Shown here: positions 33,666 through 43,468 of the stretch, piece after piece | How the letters are laid out: each line of letters starts with the position of its first letter | How positions within the stretch are numbered: the first letter of the stretch is position 1 | Origin: Anaeroplasmataceae bacterium | GTDB lineage: Bacteria > Bacillota_I > Bacilli_A > Acholeplasmatales > Anaeroplasmataceae | Direction of reading: 5' to 3' | Length of the DNA stretch: 61,966 nucleotides | NCBI GenBank assembly: GCA_020025015.1 | Contig: JAHHSV010000006.1 | Location: 1 to 61,966, forward strand | The notes under the pieces: model-generated | Told to the model about the DNA's origin: nothing | Seen by the model: only the letters and a program-made list of their open reading frames with translations | The model's database searches: none | Translations under genes and position numbers: made by a program

Positions 33666-36600
33666 ATGCATTTAAAGGATTGGCAAAAAAAGTTTACACC
33701 TATAACTATAGATATGGCAAACGATCTTTTAAAGAAGGTTGTTAATTATCACGTTGAGGGTAATGATGTTTATGGTGAGGTTGATGGATATAAAACTAAA
33801 TTTACTATTAATTCTAACCGCGAGGTTGATTGCTTAGAATGTGAATGTGATTTTGCAAAAGCTGGTAATTTGTGTAAGCACATGGCTGGCCTAATTTTAA
33901 ACTATGAAAAAAAGAATGAAGATAGTTTTTTTGACACTAATTTAAAACCATATCCATTGGATCTAGTTTGGTTAGAAAAGCATTCTCTAATCAGTGATAT
34001 GACAAAGGAATTTTTAGCTGATCGTAATCGCATAAGTTTACCAAGCTATCGTTTTTTTGACTGCAAAATAAATGATGAGTCTTTCTTTGAGGTTGTTTGT
34101 GATAAGTACAAGGAAGGTAAGGGAAGGCTTTTTATTAATGCTAAGGAATTTTATATATTAGATGTTGATTTAAGCGAAGAGGAGTATGCTATATTCGATG
34201 TTTTTATGGCTGCTAAGCTTTTATATCCTGCATATATTAGAGATAACCTTAAGCAATTTGATGAGTACTTAATTTATGAGAATAAGCAAAGAGAAATCAA
34301 TGAGCTATCTGCAAGTTTATTGGAAGAAGAATTTCCAACAAAGTTAGAATTACAGCCTACTCTGAATTTGAGAGCTAAAACTGTAAGCTATAAAATCATT
34401 GCGAATAAAGTCTATACAATTAAGGATTTACAAGCCTTTGCTAATAACATTACAAACCACTTAGTAGATAGCTATGGTAAAATTAGCTTTATTCATGGCT
34501 ATGAATGCTTTACTAAGGCGAGCCAAAAGCATTTGGATTTTATTTTGTATCAAGTTAATTTAAATAAGAATATCGTTAAGGATATTCCTCTTGATACACC
34601 ATATGCTATTGATTTTTTCTTCTCGACATGCAAAAATAAGACTATAAAGGTTGAAAAAACTGGTGATGTATTCTTACAGGTTAGTAATCAACCTGCTACT
34701 ATTATTTTAAAGGCTAATACAATTGAAATTTTTGATCGGGATAAAATATTATTTGTTGGTGCCCTTGGTGCTTACTATGATAACGATGATATTATCGAAT
34801 ATCGTAAGTTTCCAAGTCCTAAGGTTAGAAAGGTATTTTCTTTTTTAGCTAGCCACAATGGTGTTTTCAATCATAATGAAATTTTTAATAGCTTTTTGAT
34901 TAAGATTTTCCCGAAAATCAAACGGGATATTACAATAACTGATGAATTTTATGAAAACAACTCTGTTCCAGCGTTAGAGGTTAGAAGCTATATTACTTTA
35001 AATAGCAAATATGATTTATTGTTAGGCTTTAAGCTATTTAGTGATGGTAAGGAAATAGAAAATGATACTGAATATAGTCAAGCAGTTGTGGAAAACTACG
35101 TTAAGATGCTAGAGGATAATTATCATTTTGAACCACTTAATTCAAGCTTTACTATCAATAATATTAAGAATCAATACAGCTTTTTAAATTCAGACCTATC
35201 TGATTTAAAGGAATTTGGCGGAGTTTACCTAAGTGATGAGGTTAATAGAATCAAGCCTCGCCACCCAAAAAAAATTACAATTAATGCTAAATATGATGTG
35301 GATTTATTGAACCTATCAATAACTGGTGTTGATTATGATAAGGAAGATATTAAAAATATTTTAGATAGCTATAAGCGTAAACAAAAGTTTGTGCGTTTAA
35401 AGGATGGATCTATACTTGAATTAAATGAAAAAATTGATTATTTAAGAGAAATAATTAGTGATTTCCAAATTAATTTAGATGAGGATTTTACTAATATAAA
35501 TAGACCATTATCTTATGCATTTAAATTATTAAATCATGATGGCTATGATGTAAGCCTAGATGATAATATGCAAAAATTCTTTACGAAGCTTGAAAATTAT
35601 AAAAAGACAGAGTATTACATACCTGAGCACTTAAAGACTTTATTAAAGCCTTATCAAATTGAAGCAAATTCTTGGTTAAATACTCTTGCAAGCTCTGGCT
35701 TTGGTGGTATATTAGCCGATGATATGGGTTTAGGTAAAACAATTGAGATGATTTCTTTATTGTTAGGTGATCCAGTAGAAAGGCCTAGTATTGTTGTTTG
35801 TCCAATGAGCTTGGTTTATAACTGGCAGGAAGAAATTGAAAAATGGAATGTAAATATTACCTGTGTACCGATTGTTGGTAATGCTAAATATCGTGAGGAT
35901 TTAATTACTAATATTAATCCTAATCAAAAGATTATTTATATTTCAAGCTATGATTCCTTAAGACGTGACTTGAAGTTTTATAAGACTAAATTTAGATTTA
36001 TAATTGCTGATGAGGCTCAATATATTAAAAATCAGTCTGCGCAAAAGAGTGAGGCAATTAAGCAAATAGATTCAGATGTTCGTTTTGCTTTAACTGGTAC
36101 ACCTATTGAAAATGGTTTACAGGATGTTTGGAATATCTTTGACTTTATCGCTCCTGGCTATTTATCAAGCTATCAATCATTTAAATCACGCTATGAGGAT
36201 TTAATTTTAAATAAGGATGAAAGAGCCTTAGCTCGTTTACAAAGCAAATTAAAGCCTTTCATTTTAAGAAGAACTAAGAAGGATGTTCTAAAGGAATTAA
36301 AGGACAAGACTGAAACAATTTACTATACAAGATTAAATCCAGAGGAATCTGCTATTTATGATGCAAATGTCTTAAAGCTTAAGGATGAATTAGAGTGTAA
36401 TGATGGTGCAGTTGTTTTAAGTATGTTAACACGTCTACGTCAAATTTGTGTTCATCCGGGCATGTTCTTAACAGATTATAAGGCTGAATCTAGTAAGCTT
36501 CAGCTATGTGTTGATATTTTGAATAAGGCTATTAGTGGTAATCATAAGTCTTTAGTATTCAGTCAATTTACTAGTGTTTTCCCATTCCTAGAGGAAATGC

Positions 36601-36995
36601 TTACTGCAAATGGAATTGAATTTTTAAAGATTACTGGTCAGGTTAAGGCTGAAGAGCGTATTAGATTAGTTAATAAGTTTAACGAGTCTAAGATTCCTGT
36701 AATGCTAATTTCCTTAAAGGCTGGTGGTACAGGTTTAAATCTACAATCAGCTGATACAGTAATTCACCTAGATCCATGGTGGAATATAAGTGTTGAAAAT
36801 CAAGCAACTGACCGTGCACATAGAATTGGTCAGAAAAATCAAGTTAACGTTATCAAATTGGTTGCTAAAAACACAATTGAGGATAAGGTTTTAGAGCTAC
36901 AAAAGATGAAAAAGGATTTAGCTGATTCAATTATGTCAAAGGCTAATGCGAATTCTATTACTATTTCCGATATAAAGACATTAATAAATAGTTAA
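33666..36995 (+). CDS. SWIM zinc finger and SNF2-family helicase
   Basis: A 1109-residue ATP-dependent DNA translocase. The N-terminal SWIM finger is C59-E-C61-x8-C70-K-H72. A long middle region precedes a C-terminal SNF2 motor: DDMGLGKTIEM (Walker A), IADEAQYIKN (motif II), LTGTPIENGLQDVWNIFDF (motif III), SLKAGGTGLNLQ and QATDRAHRIGQ (motifs V-VI). GGAGG precedes ATG 33666. Such proteins remodel protein-DNA contacts, often RNA polymerase in bacteria; the role here is not established. It is separated from the hydrogenase gene by 15 bases. Confidence 0.92.
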   Translation: MHLKDWQKKFTPITIDMANDLLKKVVNYHVEGNDVYGEVDGYKTKFTINSNREVDCLECECDFAKAGNLCKHMAGLILNYEKKNEDSFFDTNLKPYPLDLVWLEKHSLISDMTKEFLADRNRISLPSYRFFDCKINDESFFEVVCDKYKEGKGRLFINAKEFYILDVDLSEEEYAIFDVFMAAKLLYPAYIRDNLKQFDEYLIYENKQREINELSASLLEEEFPTKLELQPTLNLRAKTVSYKIIANKVYTIKDLQAFANNITNHLVDSYGKISFIHGYECFTKASQKHLDFILYQVNLNKNIVKDIPLDTPYAIDFFFSTCKNKTIKVEKTGDVFLQVSNQPATIILKANTIEIFDRDKILFVGALGAYYDNDDIIEYRKFPSPKVRKVFSFLASHNGVFNHNEIFNSFLIKIFPKIKRDITITDEFYENNSVPALEVRSYITLNSKYDLLLGFKLFSDGKEIENDTEYSQAVVENYVKMLEDNYHFEPLNSSFTINNIKNQYSFLNSDLSDLKEFGGVYLSDEVNRIKPRHPKKITINAKYDVDLLNLSITGVDYDKEDIKNILDSYKRKQKFVRLKDGSILELNEKIDYLREIISDFQINLDEDFTNINRPLSYAFKLLNHDGYDVSLDDNMQKFFTKLENYKKTEYYIPEHLKTLLKPYQIEANSWLNTLASSGFGGILADDMGLGKTIEMISLLLGDPVERPSIVVCPMSLVYNWQEEIEKWNVNITCVPIVGNAKYREDLITNINPNQKIIYISSYDSLRRDLKFYKTKFRFIIADEAQYIKNQSAQKSEAIKQIDSDVRFALTGTPIENGLQDVWNIFDFIAPGYLSSYQSFKSRYEDLILNKDERALARLQSKLKPFILRRTKKDVLKELKDKTETIYYTRLNPEESAIYDANVLKLKDELECNDGAVVLSMLTRLRQICVHPGMFLTDYKAESSKLQLCVDILNKAISGNHKSLVFSQFTSVFPFLEEMLTANGIEFLKITGQVKAEERIRLVNKFNESKIPVMLISLKAGGTGLNLQSADTVIHLDPWWNISVENQATDRAHRIGQKNQVNVIKLVAKNTIEDKVLELQKMKKDLADSIMSKANANSITISDIKTLINS

Positions 36996-37010
36996 CCTAG
37001 GAGGTTTATT

Positions 37011-38531
37011 ATGAAGGATAATTTTGGTTCTTTAGTAAAAATCAGAAGAAGTGTTTTTGAAGAGGTAGCTAGACTTGCTTATGAGGGTGGCGATTATTCT
37101 CGTATAGAGGAAATTCCTTATAAGATGCTAAATAGTCAGGCTAAAAAAAATGGTCAAGCTAAATATCGCGATTCTATTTTCTTAGAAAGAGCCATTGTTG
37201 CTGAGCGTTTACGTTTAGCAATTGGCTTACCTTTAAGAGATTCAGATTCCCAAGCGCCTATCAGTAAAGGTATTGAGGAGGCTACACGTACTAGTCGTTT
37301 TTATGAGCCACCTTTAGTAAATGTAATAGATTTTGCTTGTAATGCCTGTCCAGAGCATTCATATTATGTTACTGATGTTTGTGTTGGGTGCTTAGCAAAT
37401 CCTTGTGCTAATGTTTGTCCTAAAAATGCTATTTCAATTAAAAATGGTCGTAGTATTATTGATCAAAGCCTATGTATAAAATGTGGTAGATGTCATGATG
37501 TATGTCCTTATAAGGCAATTGTGCATCGTGAAAGACCATGTGAAAAGGCTTGTGGGATGCATGCGATTGAATCTGATGAATTTGGTCATGCTAAGATTAA
37601 TTATGATAAATGTGTAAGCTGTGGTATGTGCTTAGTAAGCTGTCCTTTTGGGGCAATTGCTGATAAATCACAAATCTTCCAGGTTATTCAAACTATTAAG
37701 TCTGATGTTCCTGTTTATGCTATTATGGCTCCTGCATTTGTTGGTCAGTTTGGTCCTAAGGTTAATTTAAAGACAATTAGTGATGCAATGCAAAAATTGG
37801 GCTTTGCCGGAGTAGTTGAGGTTTCAATTGGTGCTGATTTATGTACTATTGAAGAAGCTCATGACTTTTTGGAAAACGTACCAAGCAAGCTTAATTTTAT
37901 GGGTACCTCTTGCTGTCCTAGCTGGAGTGTTATGGCTAAAAAGGTTTTCCCAGAATTTAAGGATAATATTAGTATGGCACTAACTCCAATGGTTTTAACA
38001 GGTCGATTAGTAAAGAAAAAATATCCAAATGCTAAAATAGTTTTCGTTGGCCCATGTGCTGCGAAAAAGCTTGAAGCCTCACGTAAGAGTGTTCGTTCAG
38101 ATGTTGACTTTGTTTTAACCTTTGAGGAATTAATGGGTATGTTTGTTGCGAAAAATGTCGACTTCAATACACTAGTTGAAAAGCCTTTAGAGAATATAAC
38201 TACAGCTGATGGTAGAGGCTTTGCGGTAGCTGGTGGTGTTGCTGAAGCAGTTGTTAATGCTTGTAAGGATATTGATCCAACAAGAGAAATTAAGGTTCAT
38301 GCTGAGCAAGGCTTAGATAATTGTATGCAAATGCTAAAGGATGCTAAAAAAGGTAAGTATGATGGTTACTTACTTGAGGGTATGGCTTGTCCAATGGGCT
38401 GTATTAGTGGAGCTGGTACGATTGTTCAGCCTACTAAATCTAAAGCAATGGTTAGCGTAAGTCAAAGAGAGGCTACCCTAAAGCATAGCTTAGAATCAGG
38501 CTTTAAGGATAAGGTTAATAAATTAGATTAA
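37011..38531 (+). CDS. [FeFe]-hydrogenase with N-terminal ferredoxin domain, group B-like
   Basis: A 506-residue iron-sulfur protein. An N-terminal cysteine-rich part holds CVGCLANPCANVCP, CIKCGRCHDVCP and CVSCGMCLVSCP (4Fe-4S sites). The H-cluster motifs are TSCCPSW, VGPCAAKKLE and EGMACPMGCISGAGT, giving the four ligand cysteines plus the second Cys of TSCC used in proton transfer. The GPC and GAGT variants fit group B rather than the group A MPC and GGG forms, from memory. Maturases HydEFG are not in the window. It implies an anaerobic life style. The function (H2 evolution or sensing) is uncertain. Confidence 0.9.
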   Translation: MKDNFGSLVKIRRSVFEEVARLAYEGGDYSRIEEIPYKMLNSQAKKNGQAKYRDSIFLERAIVAERLRLAIGLPLRDSDSQAPISKGIEEATRTSRFYEPPLVNVIDFACNACPEHSYYVTDVCVGCLANPCANVCPKNAISIKNGRSIIDQSLCIKCGRCHDVCPYKAIVHRERPCEKACGMHAIESDEFGHAKINYDKCVSCGMCLVSCPFGAIADKSQIFQVIQTIKSDVPVYAIMAPAFVGQFGPKVNLKTISDAMQKLGFAGVVEVSIGADLCTIEEAHDFLENVPSKLNFMGTSCCPSWSVMAKKVFPEFKDNISMALTPMVLTGRLVKKKYPNAKIVFVGPCAAKKLEASRKSVRSDVDFVLTFEELMGMFVAKNVDFNTLVEKPLENITTADGRGFAVAGGVAEAVVNACKDIDPTREIKVHAEQGLDNCMQMLKDAKKGKYDGYLLEGMACPMGCISGAGTIVQPTKSKAMVSVSQREATLKHSLESGFKDKVNKLD

Positions 38532-38558
38532 AAGACTCGTTTGAGTCTTTTTTATTTT
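38530..38558 (+). terminator. Terminator after the hydrogenase gene
   Basis: AAAGACTC / GAGTCTTT with loop GTTT is followed by TTTATTTT. Confidence 0.88.
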
Positions 38559-38633
38559 CGATAAATAGCTACTAAATTTATTTACTTTTTTAGAAAAATG
38601 GGTATAATTAGTAGGTTAAGAAGGAGTGATAGT

Positions 38634-40088
38634 ATGCTTAAAAGCTTGTTTAGACCAATCGATTTAACTGAAGGTAAGATTTGGAAGGTTATTGCCTTAT
38701 TTACCTTGCCAATTTTTTTATCCTTATTATTACAGCAAATTTATGTTATAACTGATGCAATAATTTGCGGGCAATTTTTAAGTGCAAATGAGGTTGCGGG
38801 TGTTAACAATACTAGTAATATTAACTTTATGGTTTTACAATTTGCTTTTGGCTGTACGGCAGGCTTCAGTGTTGTTAGTGCGAATAAAATTGGGCAAAGA
38901 GATATAAAGGGTGCAAGGCAGTCTTTATTAGTTCAAGTTATTTTATCTACCATTATAAGTATTATTTTAACCGTAATAGGTGTTTTAGCTATTAGACCCT
39001 TATTAGCAGTAATTGGGGTTAAGGAAGAATATAATTTAGAAATATTTAATTCAGCCTGTACTTATATTTTAATTATTTTTATTGGTTTATTTGGGCAAAT
39101 TTTTTATAATCTTGCCTGCTGCTTTTTAAGAAGCCTAGGTGATAGTGTTACTCCTTTATTTTTCTTGTTATTTTCTAGTGTTTTAAATATTGGCTTGGAT
39201 ATTTTATTTATTGCCTCCTTTAAATGGGGAGTAATGGGTGCGGCTTTGGCTACAATTATCGCTCAAGCTTTAGCAGCTTTAGGTTGCTTTATTTATATAT
39301 TTATTAAATTAAAGGATTATCGCTTTAAAAAGGAAGACTTTAAATTTAATAAGGAATTTGTTTTTAAGCATTTAAAATTAGGCTTACCCTTAGCCTTCCA
39401 AAATTCAATTTTATCCTTTGGCTTAATTGTAATGCAGGGTACGACAATTAAATTTGATGCCTTACCTGATGGAAGCCTTTCAAATGAATCTCAATTAGGC
39501 TATGGTGCAGCTTGTAAATTAAATGGCTTTATAATGACACCATTTATAGCTCTAGGTAATGCAATGCTAAGCTATAGTGGTCAAAATTTAGGAGCTAAAA
39601 ATCATGAAAGAATTAGAAATGGCGTAAAGGCTGCCCATATTATAATGCTTATTATGGTCTTAGTATTTGTTGGTATTGGCTTACTTTCAACTATAAATGG
39701 CGCTTATTTACATTTGTTTTTAAGCCCAGATAAAATTAATGACAGGGTTATTAAATTTAGCAATTTATATTTATATACTAATTTGCCATTTTATCCTTTT
39801 TTAGGTTCATTATTTATTTTAAGAAATACCTTACAGGGGGTAGAAAGACCAGCATGGCCACTTTATGCAGGAATTATGGAGTTAATTGCTAGATTAGGTG
39901 TATGCTGGTTCTTACCTGAATTTGTTAATGGAGGTCCATTAAATAGTATGGCATCAGATTGGGCCTATATTAGTACAGCTGCTGCCGATTTAGCATCTTG
40001 GATTTTAGCAGATATTCCTTTACTTTTAGGTTATATACTATTTAGAAAAAAGGTAGTGGAGAATTCTTTACTCGATTTATCTAAGTAG
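38634..40088 (+). CDS. MATE-family multidrug efflux transporter
   Basis: A 484-residue membrane protein with about twelve hydrophobic segments in two halves. TLPIFLSLLLQQIYVITDAIICGQFL near residue 26 and the repeat-like GLPLAFQNSILSFGLIVMQG near 250 are typical of MATE exporters driven by Na+ or H+. TATAAT at 38603-38608 and AAGGAGTG select ATG 38634; an in-frame ATG at 38598 would begin inside the promoter. Substrate unknown. Confidence 0.92.
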   Translation: MLKSLFRPIDLTEGKIWKVIALFTLPIFLSLLLQQIYVITDAIICGQFLSANEVAGVNNTSNINFMVLQFAFGCTAGFSVVSANKIGQRDIKGARQSLLVQVILSTIISIILTVIGVLAIRPLLAVIGVKEEYNLEIFNSACTYILIIFIGLFGQIFYNLACCFLRSLGDSVTPLFFLLFSSVLNIGLDILFIASFKWGVMGAALATIIAQALAALGCFIYIFIKLKDYRFKKEDFKFNKEFVFKHLKLGLPLAFQNSILSFGLIVMQGTTIKFDALPDGSLSNESQLGYGAACKLNGFIMTPFIALGNAMLSYSGQNLGAKNHERIRNGVKAAHIIMLIMVLVFVGIGLLSTINGAYLHLFLSPDKINDRVIKFSNLYLYTNLPFYPFLGSLFILRNTLQGVERPAWPLYAGIMELIARLGVCWFLPEFVNGGPLNSMASDWAYISTAAADLASWILADIPLLLGYILFRKKVVENSLLDLSK

Positions 40089-40095
40089 TTTATGG

Positions 40096-40101
40096 TATAA
40101 T
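40096..40101 (+). promoter_or_regulatory. -10 of the phosphodiesterase pair with a very short leader
   Basis: TATAAT at 40096-40101 lies only 16 bases before ATG 40118, giving an mRNA leader of about 10 bases that still contains a weak AAGTGG site. Confidence 0.6.
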
Positions 40102-40117
40102 TTTAAGTGGTGATACT

Positions 40118-41470
40118 ATGAATATTGAAAAAATAGAATTAGCAGATGCTATTTGGTATAGATGTGAAAACGAGCATGTGGCCTTTATGAAGCTTAAAGA
40201 ATTATTAGCTTTAGGCTATACCTTAGAAAATAGCCAAGGGCTTGCGATAATATTACGCAAGAATAAAGATGTAATAGCAATTACTTATTTAAATATATAT
40301 ACTAATATTTCTAAGCTTGCTGATTTTAAGGAATATGTTAGTGAAGCTTCTATAATTAGACCTGATTATAATTTAACCCTTTTAAATGTCATTGGTGAGA
40401 TTCAAAATCATTTTGGTGGGTCTAATTGCTATAAGCCTAATTTAACGGTTAGAAGCTATTTAGATAGTGGCAAGTATGAAAATGTAGTTGTTTTACTTTT
40501 AGATGGTCTTGGTACAACTATTTTAAATCATCACTTACCTAAGGATGCTTTTTTAAGAAGACATTTTAAAGAAAGCTTAGTTAGCCTTTATCCATCAACA
40601 ACAGCTGCTGCAACTACGGCTATTAAAAGTGGCTTATCGCCTCGAGTTAACGGCTGGACTGGCTGGGAAAATTATATAAAAGAGGCTGATAGAAGCATTG
40701 TTTTGTTTACAGGCAAGGATTATTTTACCGAAGAATCAACTGGTATCAATTATTTTAAGTTAATGCCTTATGAGCCATTTTATAAGGATTTAGCTCCTCA
40801 AGGCTTTATGGTTGAGCCTGATTTTAAGAATAAGGTAAAATTAAAAAATGAATTAAAAAGGGCTTTAAAAAACATTAAAAATTATGGTAAAACTATTCAG
40901 TATGTTTATACAACTGAACCTGATTCAACCTTGCATGTTAAGGGCTTAGCAAGTAAGGAAACGCATAAGGTTATTGTTTCTTTAAATAAAGAGGTTGAAA
41001 GATTTGCCAAACGTTTACCTGAAAATACTTTATTAATAGTTACAGCAGATCATGGTCATAGGGATGTTAGCTCAATTAAGCTTTATGAATGTGATATTTT
41101 AATGAATATGCTTGAAAGAATGCCTGCTAATGATAGTAGAGCTTTGGCCTTTAAGGTAAAAGAGGAATTCGCTTCAGAATTTCCAATTATCTTTAATAAA
41201 TTATTTGGTGAAATTTATGAATTACATCCTAGTAAGGACTTATTAAAGTCTGGTTATTTTGGTAATGAAAATTATACAAATCCTCGAGTTTTAGATTTTA
41301 TTGGTGATTATTTTGCCCTTGGTATAAATGATTATTATATGGTTTATTCTAAAAGTATAGATCCTAGCAAGCATATTGAATTTAAGAGCCATCATGCTGG
41401 TATTACAGCTAATGAAATGCTTGTGCCTTTAATTGTTTATGGAGGTAGCGATGAAAATATTATTGATTAG
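40118..41470 (+). CDS. Alkaline phosphatase-superfamily protein (nucleotide pyrophosphatase/phosphodiesterase-like)
   Basis: A 450-residue metalloenzyme-like protein. VVVLLLDGLGTTILN at about 127 and the probable nucleophile in YPSTTAAATTAIKSGLSP fit type I phosphodiesterases; TADHGHRD at about 310 and HHAGITANEM at about 430 supply metal ligands. There is no signal peptide, so it should act in the cytoplasm. An N-terminal domain of about 110 residues is of unknown function. It overlaps the metallophosphoesterase gene by 20 bases, suggesting a shared phosphoester pathway. Confidence 0.85.
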   Translation: MNIEKIELADAIWYRCENEHVAFMKLKELLALGYTLENSQGLAIILRKNKDVIAITYLNIYTNISKLADFKEYVSEASIIRPDYNLTLLNVIGEIQNHFGGSNCYKPNLTVRSYLDSGKYENVVVLLLDGLGTTILNHHLPKDAFLRRHFKESLVSLYPSTTAAATTAIKSGLSPRVNGWTGWENYIKEADRSIVLFTGKDYFTEESTGINYFKLMPYEPFYKDLAPQGFMVEPDFKNKVKLKNELKRALKNIKNYGKTIQYVYTTEPDSTLHVKGLASKETHKVIVSLNKEVERFAKRLPENTLLIVTADHGHRDVSSIKLYECDILMNMLERMPANDSRALAFKVKEEFASEFPIIFNKLFGEIYELHPSKDLLKSGYFGNENYTNPRVLDFIGDYFALGINDYYMVYSKSIDPSKHIEFKSHHAGITANEMLVPLIVYGGSDENIID

Positions 41471-41945
41471 TGATTCTCATTTTAAAAGTGTAACAAAGCT
41501 AGATTTATCAAAGTTTGATTATATATTACACGCAGGTGACATAAGTAGAAATGATATTGATTTTTTAGATTTAGAGCCACATAGCTATTGTGTTAAGGGT
41601 AATTGTGATTTTGATTCTAATAGGGAGCTAGAAAATTATATAACAATTGATTCTAAAACCTTCTTTTTAACCCATAGTCATTTATATGGTAGTAAGGAAG
41701 GCTATAGTCGACTTATTAGTAAGGGTAAGAGCTTAGAGGTTGACTATGTTGTCTTTGGTCATACCCATCTTCCAACTGCCTTTTATGAGGGGGATACTCT
41801 ATTTATTAATCCTGGTAGCTTTATGGAAGGCTCTTATATGGTTATAGAAGGCGATAAGCTATATCAATATCAAAAGAAGAGTCTTTGGACTAAAGCTGAA
41901 ACCTATAAAAAAACTTTAGTTTGTAAACTTAAAAAGCCTTTTTAG
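41451..41945 (+). CDS. YfcE/MJ0936-family metallophosphoesterase
   Basis: A 164-residue calcineurin-like phosphoesterase. LLISDSHF (metal Asp and His), LHAGDI, VKGNCDFD, LTHSHLYG and VFGHTHLPT with INPGSF are all in order, so the bimetal site is complete. ATG 41451 follows GGAGG; the in-frame ATG at 41433 is less well placed. Family members are phosphodiesterases of unknown natural substrate. The gene end forms half of the following terminator. Confidence 0.92.
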   Translation: MKILLISDSHFKSVTKLDLSKFDYILHAGDISRNDIDFLDLEPHSYCVKGNCDFDSNRELENYITIDSKTFFLTHSHLYGSKEGYSRLISKGKSLEVDYVVFGHTHLPTAFYEGDTLFINPGSFMEGSYMVIEGDKLYQYQKKSLWTKAETYKKTLVCKLKKPF

Positions 41946-41954
41946 GCTTTTTTA
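41931..41954 (+). terminator. Terminator overlapping the end of the YfcE-type gene
   Basis: AAAAAGCCT / AGGCTTTTT with loop TTTT. The left arm is coding. Confidence 0.88.
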
Positions 41955-42075
41955 TTTTTATGAGGTTTTAAAGAAAAAATTCTTTAAAATTTATGGCTCA
42001 AATGGGCTTTATCTTATGGTTTTCCCTTGCTTGATAGGGTTAAAAATTATATAATTATAAAAAGGAGTTGATTGT

Positions 42076-43467
42076 ATGTTAAAACAAGATGAAGTAAAAA
42101 AGGTTTTACTTGAGGCAACTAAAACTGGTGCCGATTTTGCTGAGCTTTTTATCGAGGATACGACTACTATTAACATAATGTTATTAGAGGATAAAGTTGA
42201 TGATTGTCAAACAGCTAATCTATATGGTGCAGGTTTAAGACTTCTAAAGGGAATGGAAGAAACCTATGGCTATACTAATGATGTAAGCTTGAAGGGCCTA
42301 TTAGATTTAGCTAATAAATTAAATAAATTTTATGAGGGTGAAGTATTAGTTAAGGATATTTGCTTTAATGATACTAAAACCTTAAATCACACTATTATTA
42401 AGAAGCTTTCTATTGATGAGCCATTAGAAAAAAAGATTAATTACTTAAGAGAAATTAATGCTGCATCTAAGGCTTATAGCAGTGAAATTATTCAATCTAC
42501 TGCTGGAGTTTCTGAATTTGTTCAGCACGTTTATATTTACAATACAAATGGAGTATGTAAGGAAGATGTTCGTAACAATATTCGTTTTAATGGTGCAGCA
42601 ATTGCTGAGGCTGAAGGATTAGGTAAGCAAGCAGGTGGTGCTAATTATGGTGGTAACTTTGGCTTAGATGCCTATGAAGGCTATGATTTTGCCGCTTTAG
42701 GTTGTCAGGCTGCTAAGCAGGCTGTAACAATGCTACATGCTCCTCAGGTTAAGGGTGGCATTTATGATGTTGTTATCAATAACTCATTTGGTGGTGTAAT
42801 TTTCCATGAGGCCTGTGGTCATGCCTTAGAGGCATCAGCTGTTAGCCGTGGTTTATCAGTGTTTACTGGTAAGCTAGGAAAGAAGATTGCGGCTGATTGT
42901 GTTACTGCTATTGATGATGGTACCATTCCTAATGAATGGGGTAGCGAAAACATTGATGATGAGGGTCATATAACTCAGAAGAATGTTTTAATTGAAAATG
43001 GTATTTTAAAATCATATATGGTTGATTATAAGAATTCACGCTTAATGGGCTGTGAGTCTACTGGTAGTGGTCGTCGTCAAAGCTATCGCTTTATGCCAAC
43101 TAGTCGTATGACTAATACTTATATTGCAAATGGTCCTTATGAGTTTGAGGAGTTAATTAAGAATACTAAATATGGCATTTTTGCTAAGGAATTAGGTGGT
43201 GGATCAGTTAATCCTGCTACTGGTGAATTTAACTTTAGCGTTAATGAGGGCTATATGATTGAAGATGGTAAGATAACTACTCCAGTTAGAGGTGCAACCT
43301 TAGTTGGGAATGGTAGTGAGGTTTTACTAAATATCGATATGGTAGCGAATAACCAATCTAACGGTTATGGTATGTGTGGTGCAGCGTCTGGTTCTATACC
43401 TGTTTGCGTTGGCCAACCTACAATTAGAGTTAGAAATATGACTGTTGGTGGAAATGGAGGTCGCTAA
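42076..43467 (+). CDS. tldD: Metalloprotease TldD
   Basis: A 463-residue catalytic subunit of the TldD/TldE protease. The zinc motif HEACGHALEA (HExxxH) lies at about 251, and the terminal glycine-rich barrel repeats (GAASGSIPVCVGQPTIRVRNM) are typical. Known: TldD/E cleaves unfolded peptides and matures some modified peptides such as microcins. AAGGAG precedes the ATG. No peptide precursor gene is evident nearby. tldE follows after 1 base. Confidence 0.95.
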   Translation: MLKQDEVKKVLLEATKTGADFAELFIEDTTTINIMLLEDKVDDCQTANLYGAGLRLLKGMEETYGYTNDVSLKGLLDLANKLNKFYEGEVLVKDICFNDTKTLNHTIIKKLSIDEPLEKKINYLREINAASKAYSSEIIQSTAGVSEFVQHVYIYNTNGVCKEDVRNNIRFNGAAIAEAEGLGKQAGGANYGGNFGLDAYEGYDFAALGCQAAKQAVTMLHAPQVKGGIYDVVINNSFGGVIFHEACGHALEASAVSRGLSVFTGKLGKKIAADCVTAIDDGTIPNEWGSENIDDEGHITQKNVLIENGILKSYMVDYKNSRLMGCESTGSGRRQSYRFMPTSRMTNTYIANGPYEFEELIKNTKYGIFAKELGGGSVNPATGEFNFSVNEGYMIEDGKITTPVRGATLVGNGSEVLLNIDMVANNQSNGYGMCGAASGSIPVCVGQPTIRVRNMTVGGNGGR

Positions 43468-43468
43468 T

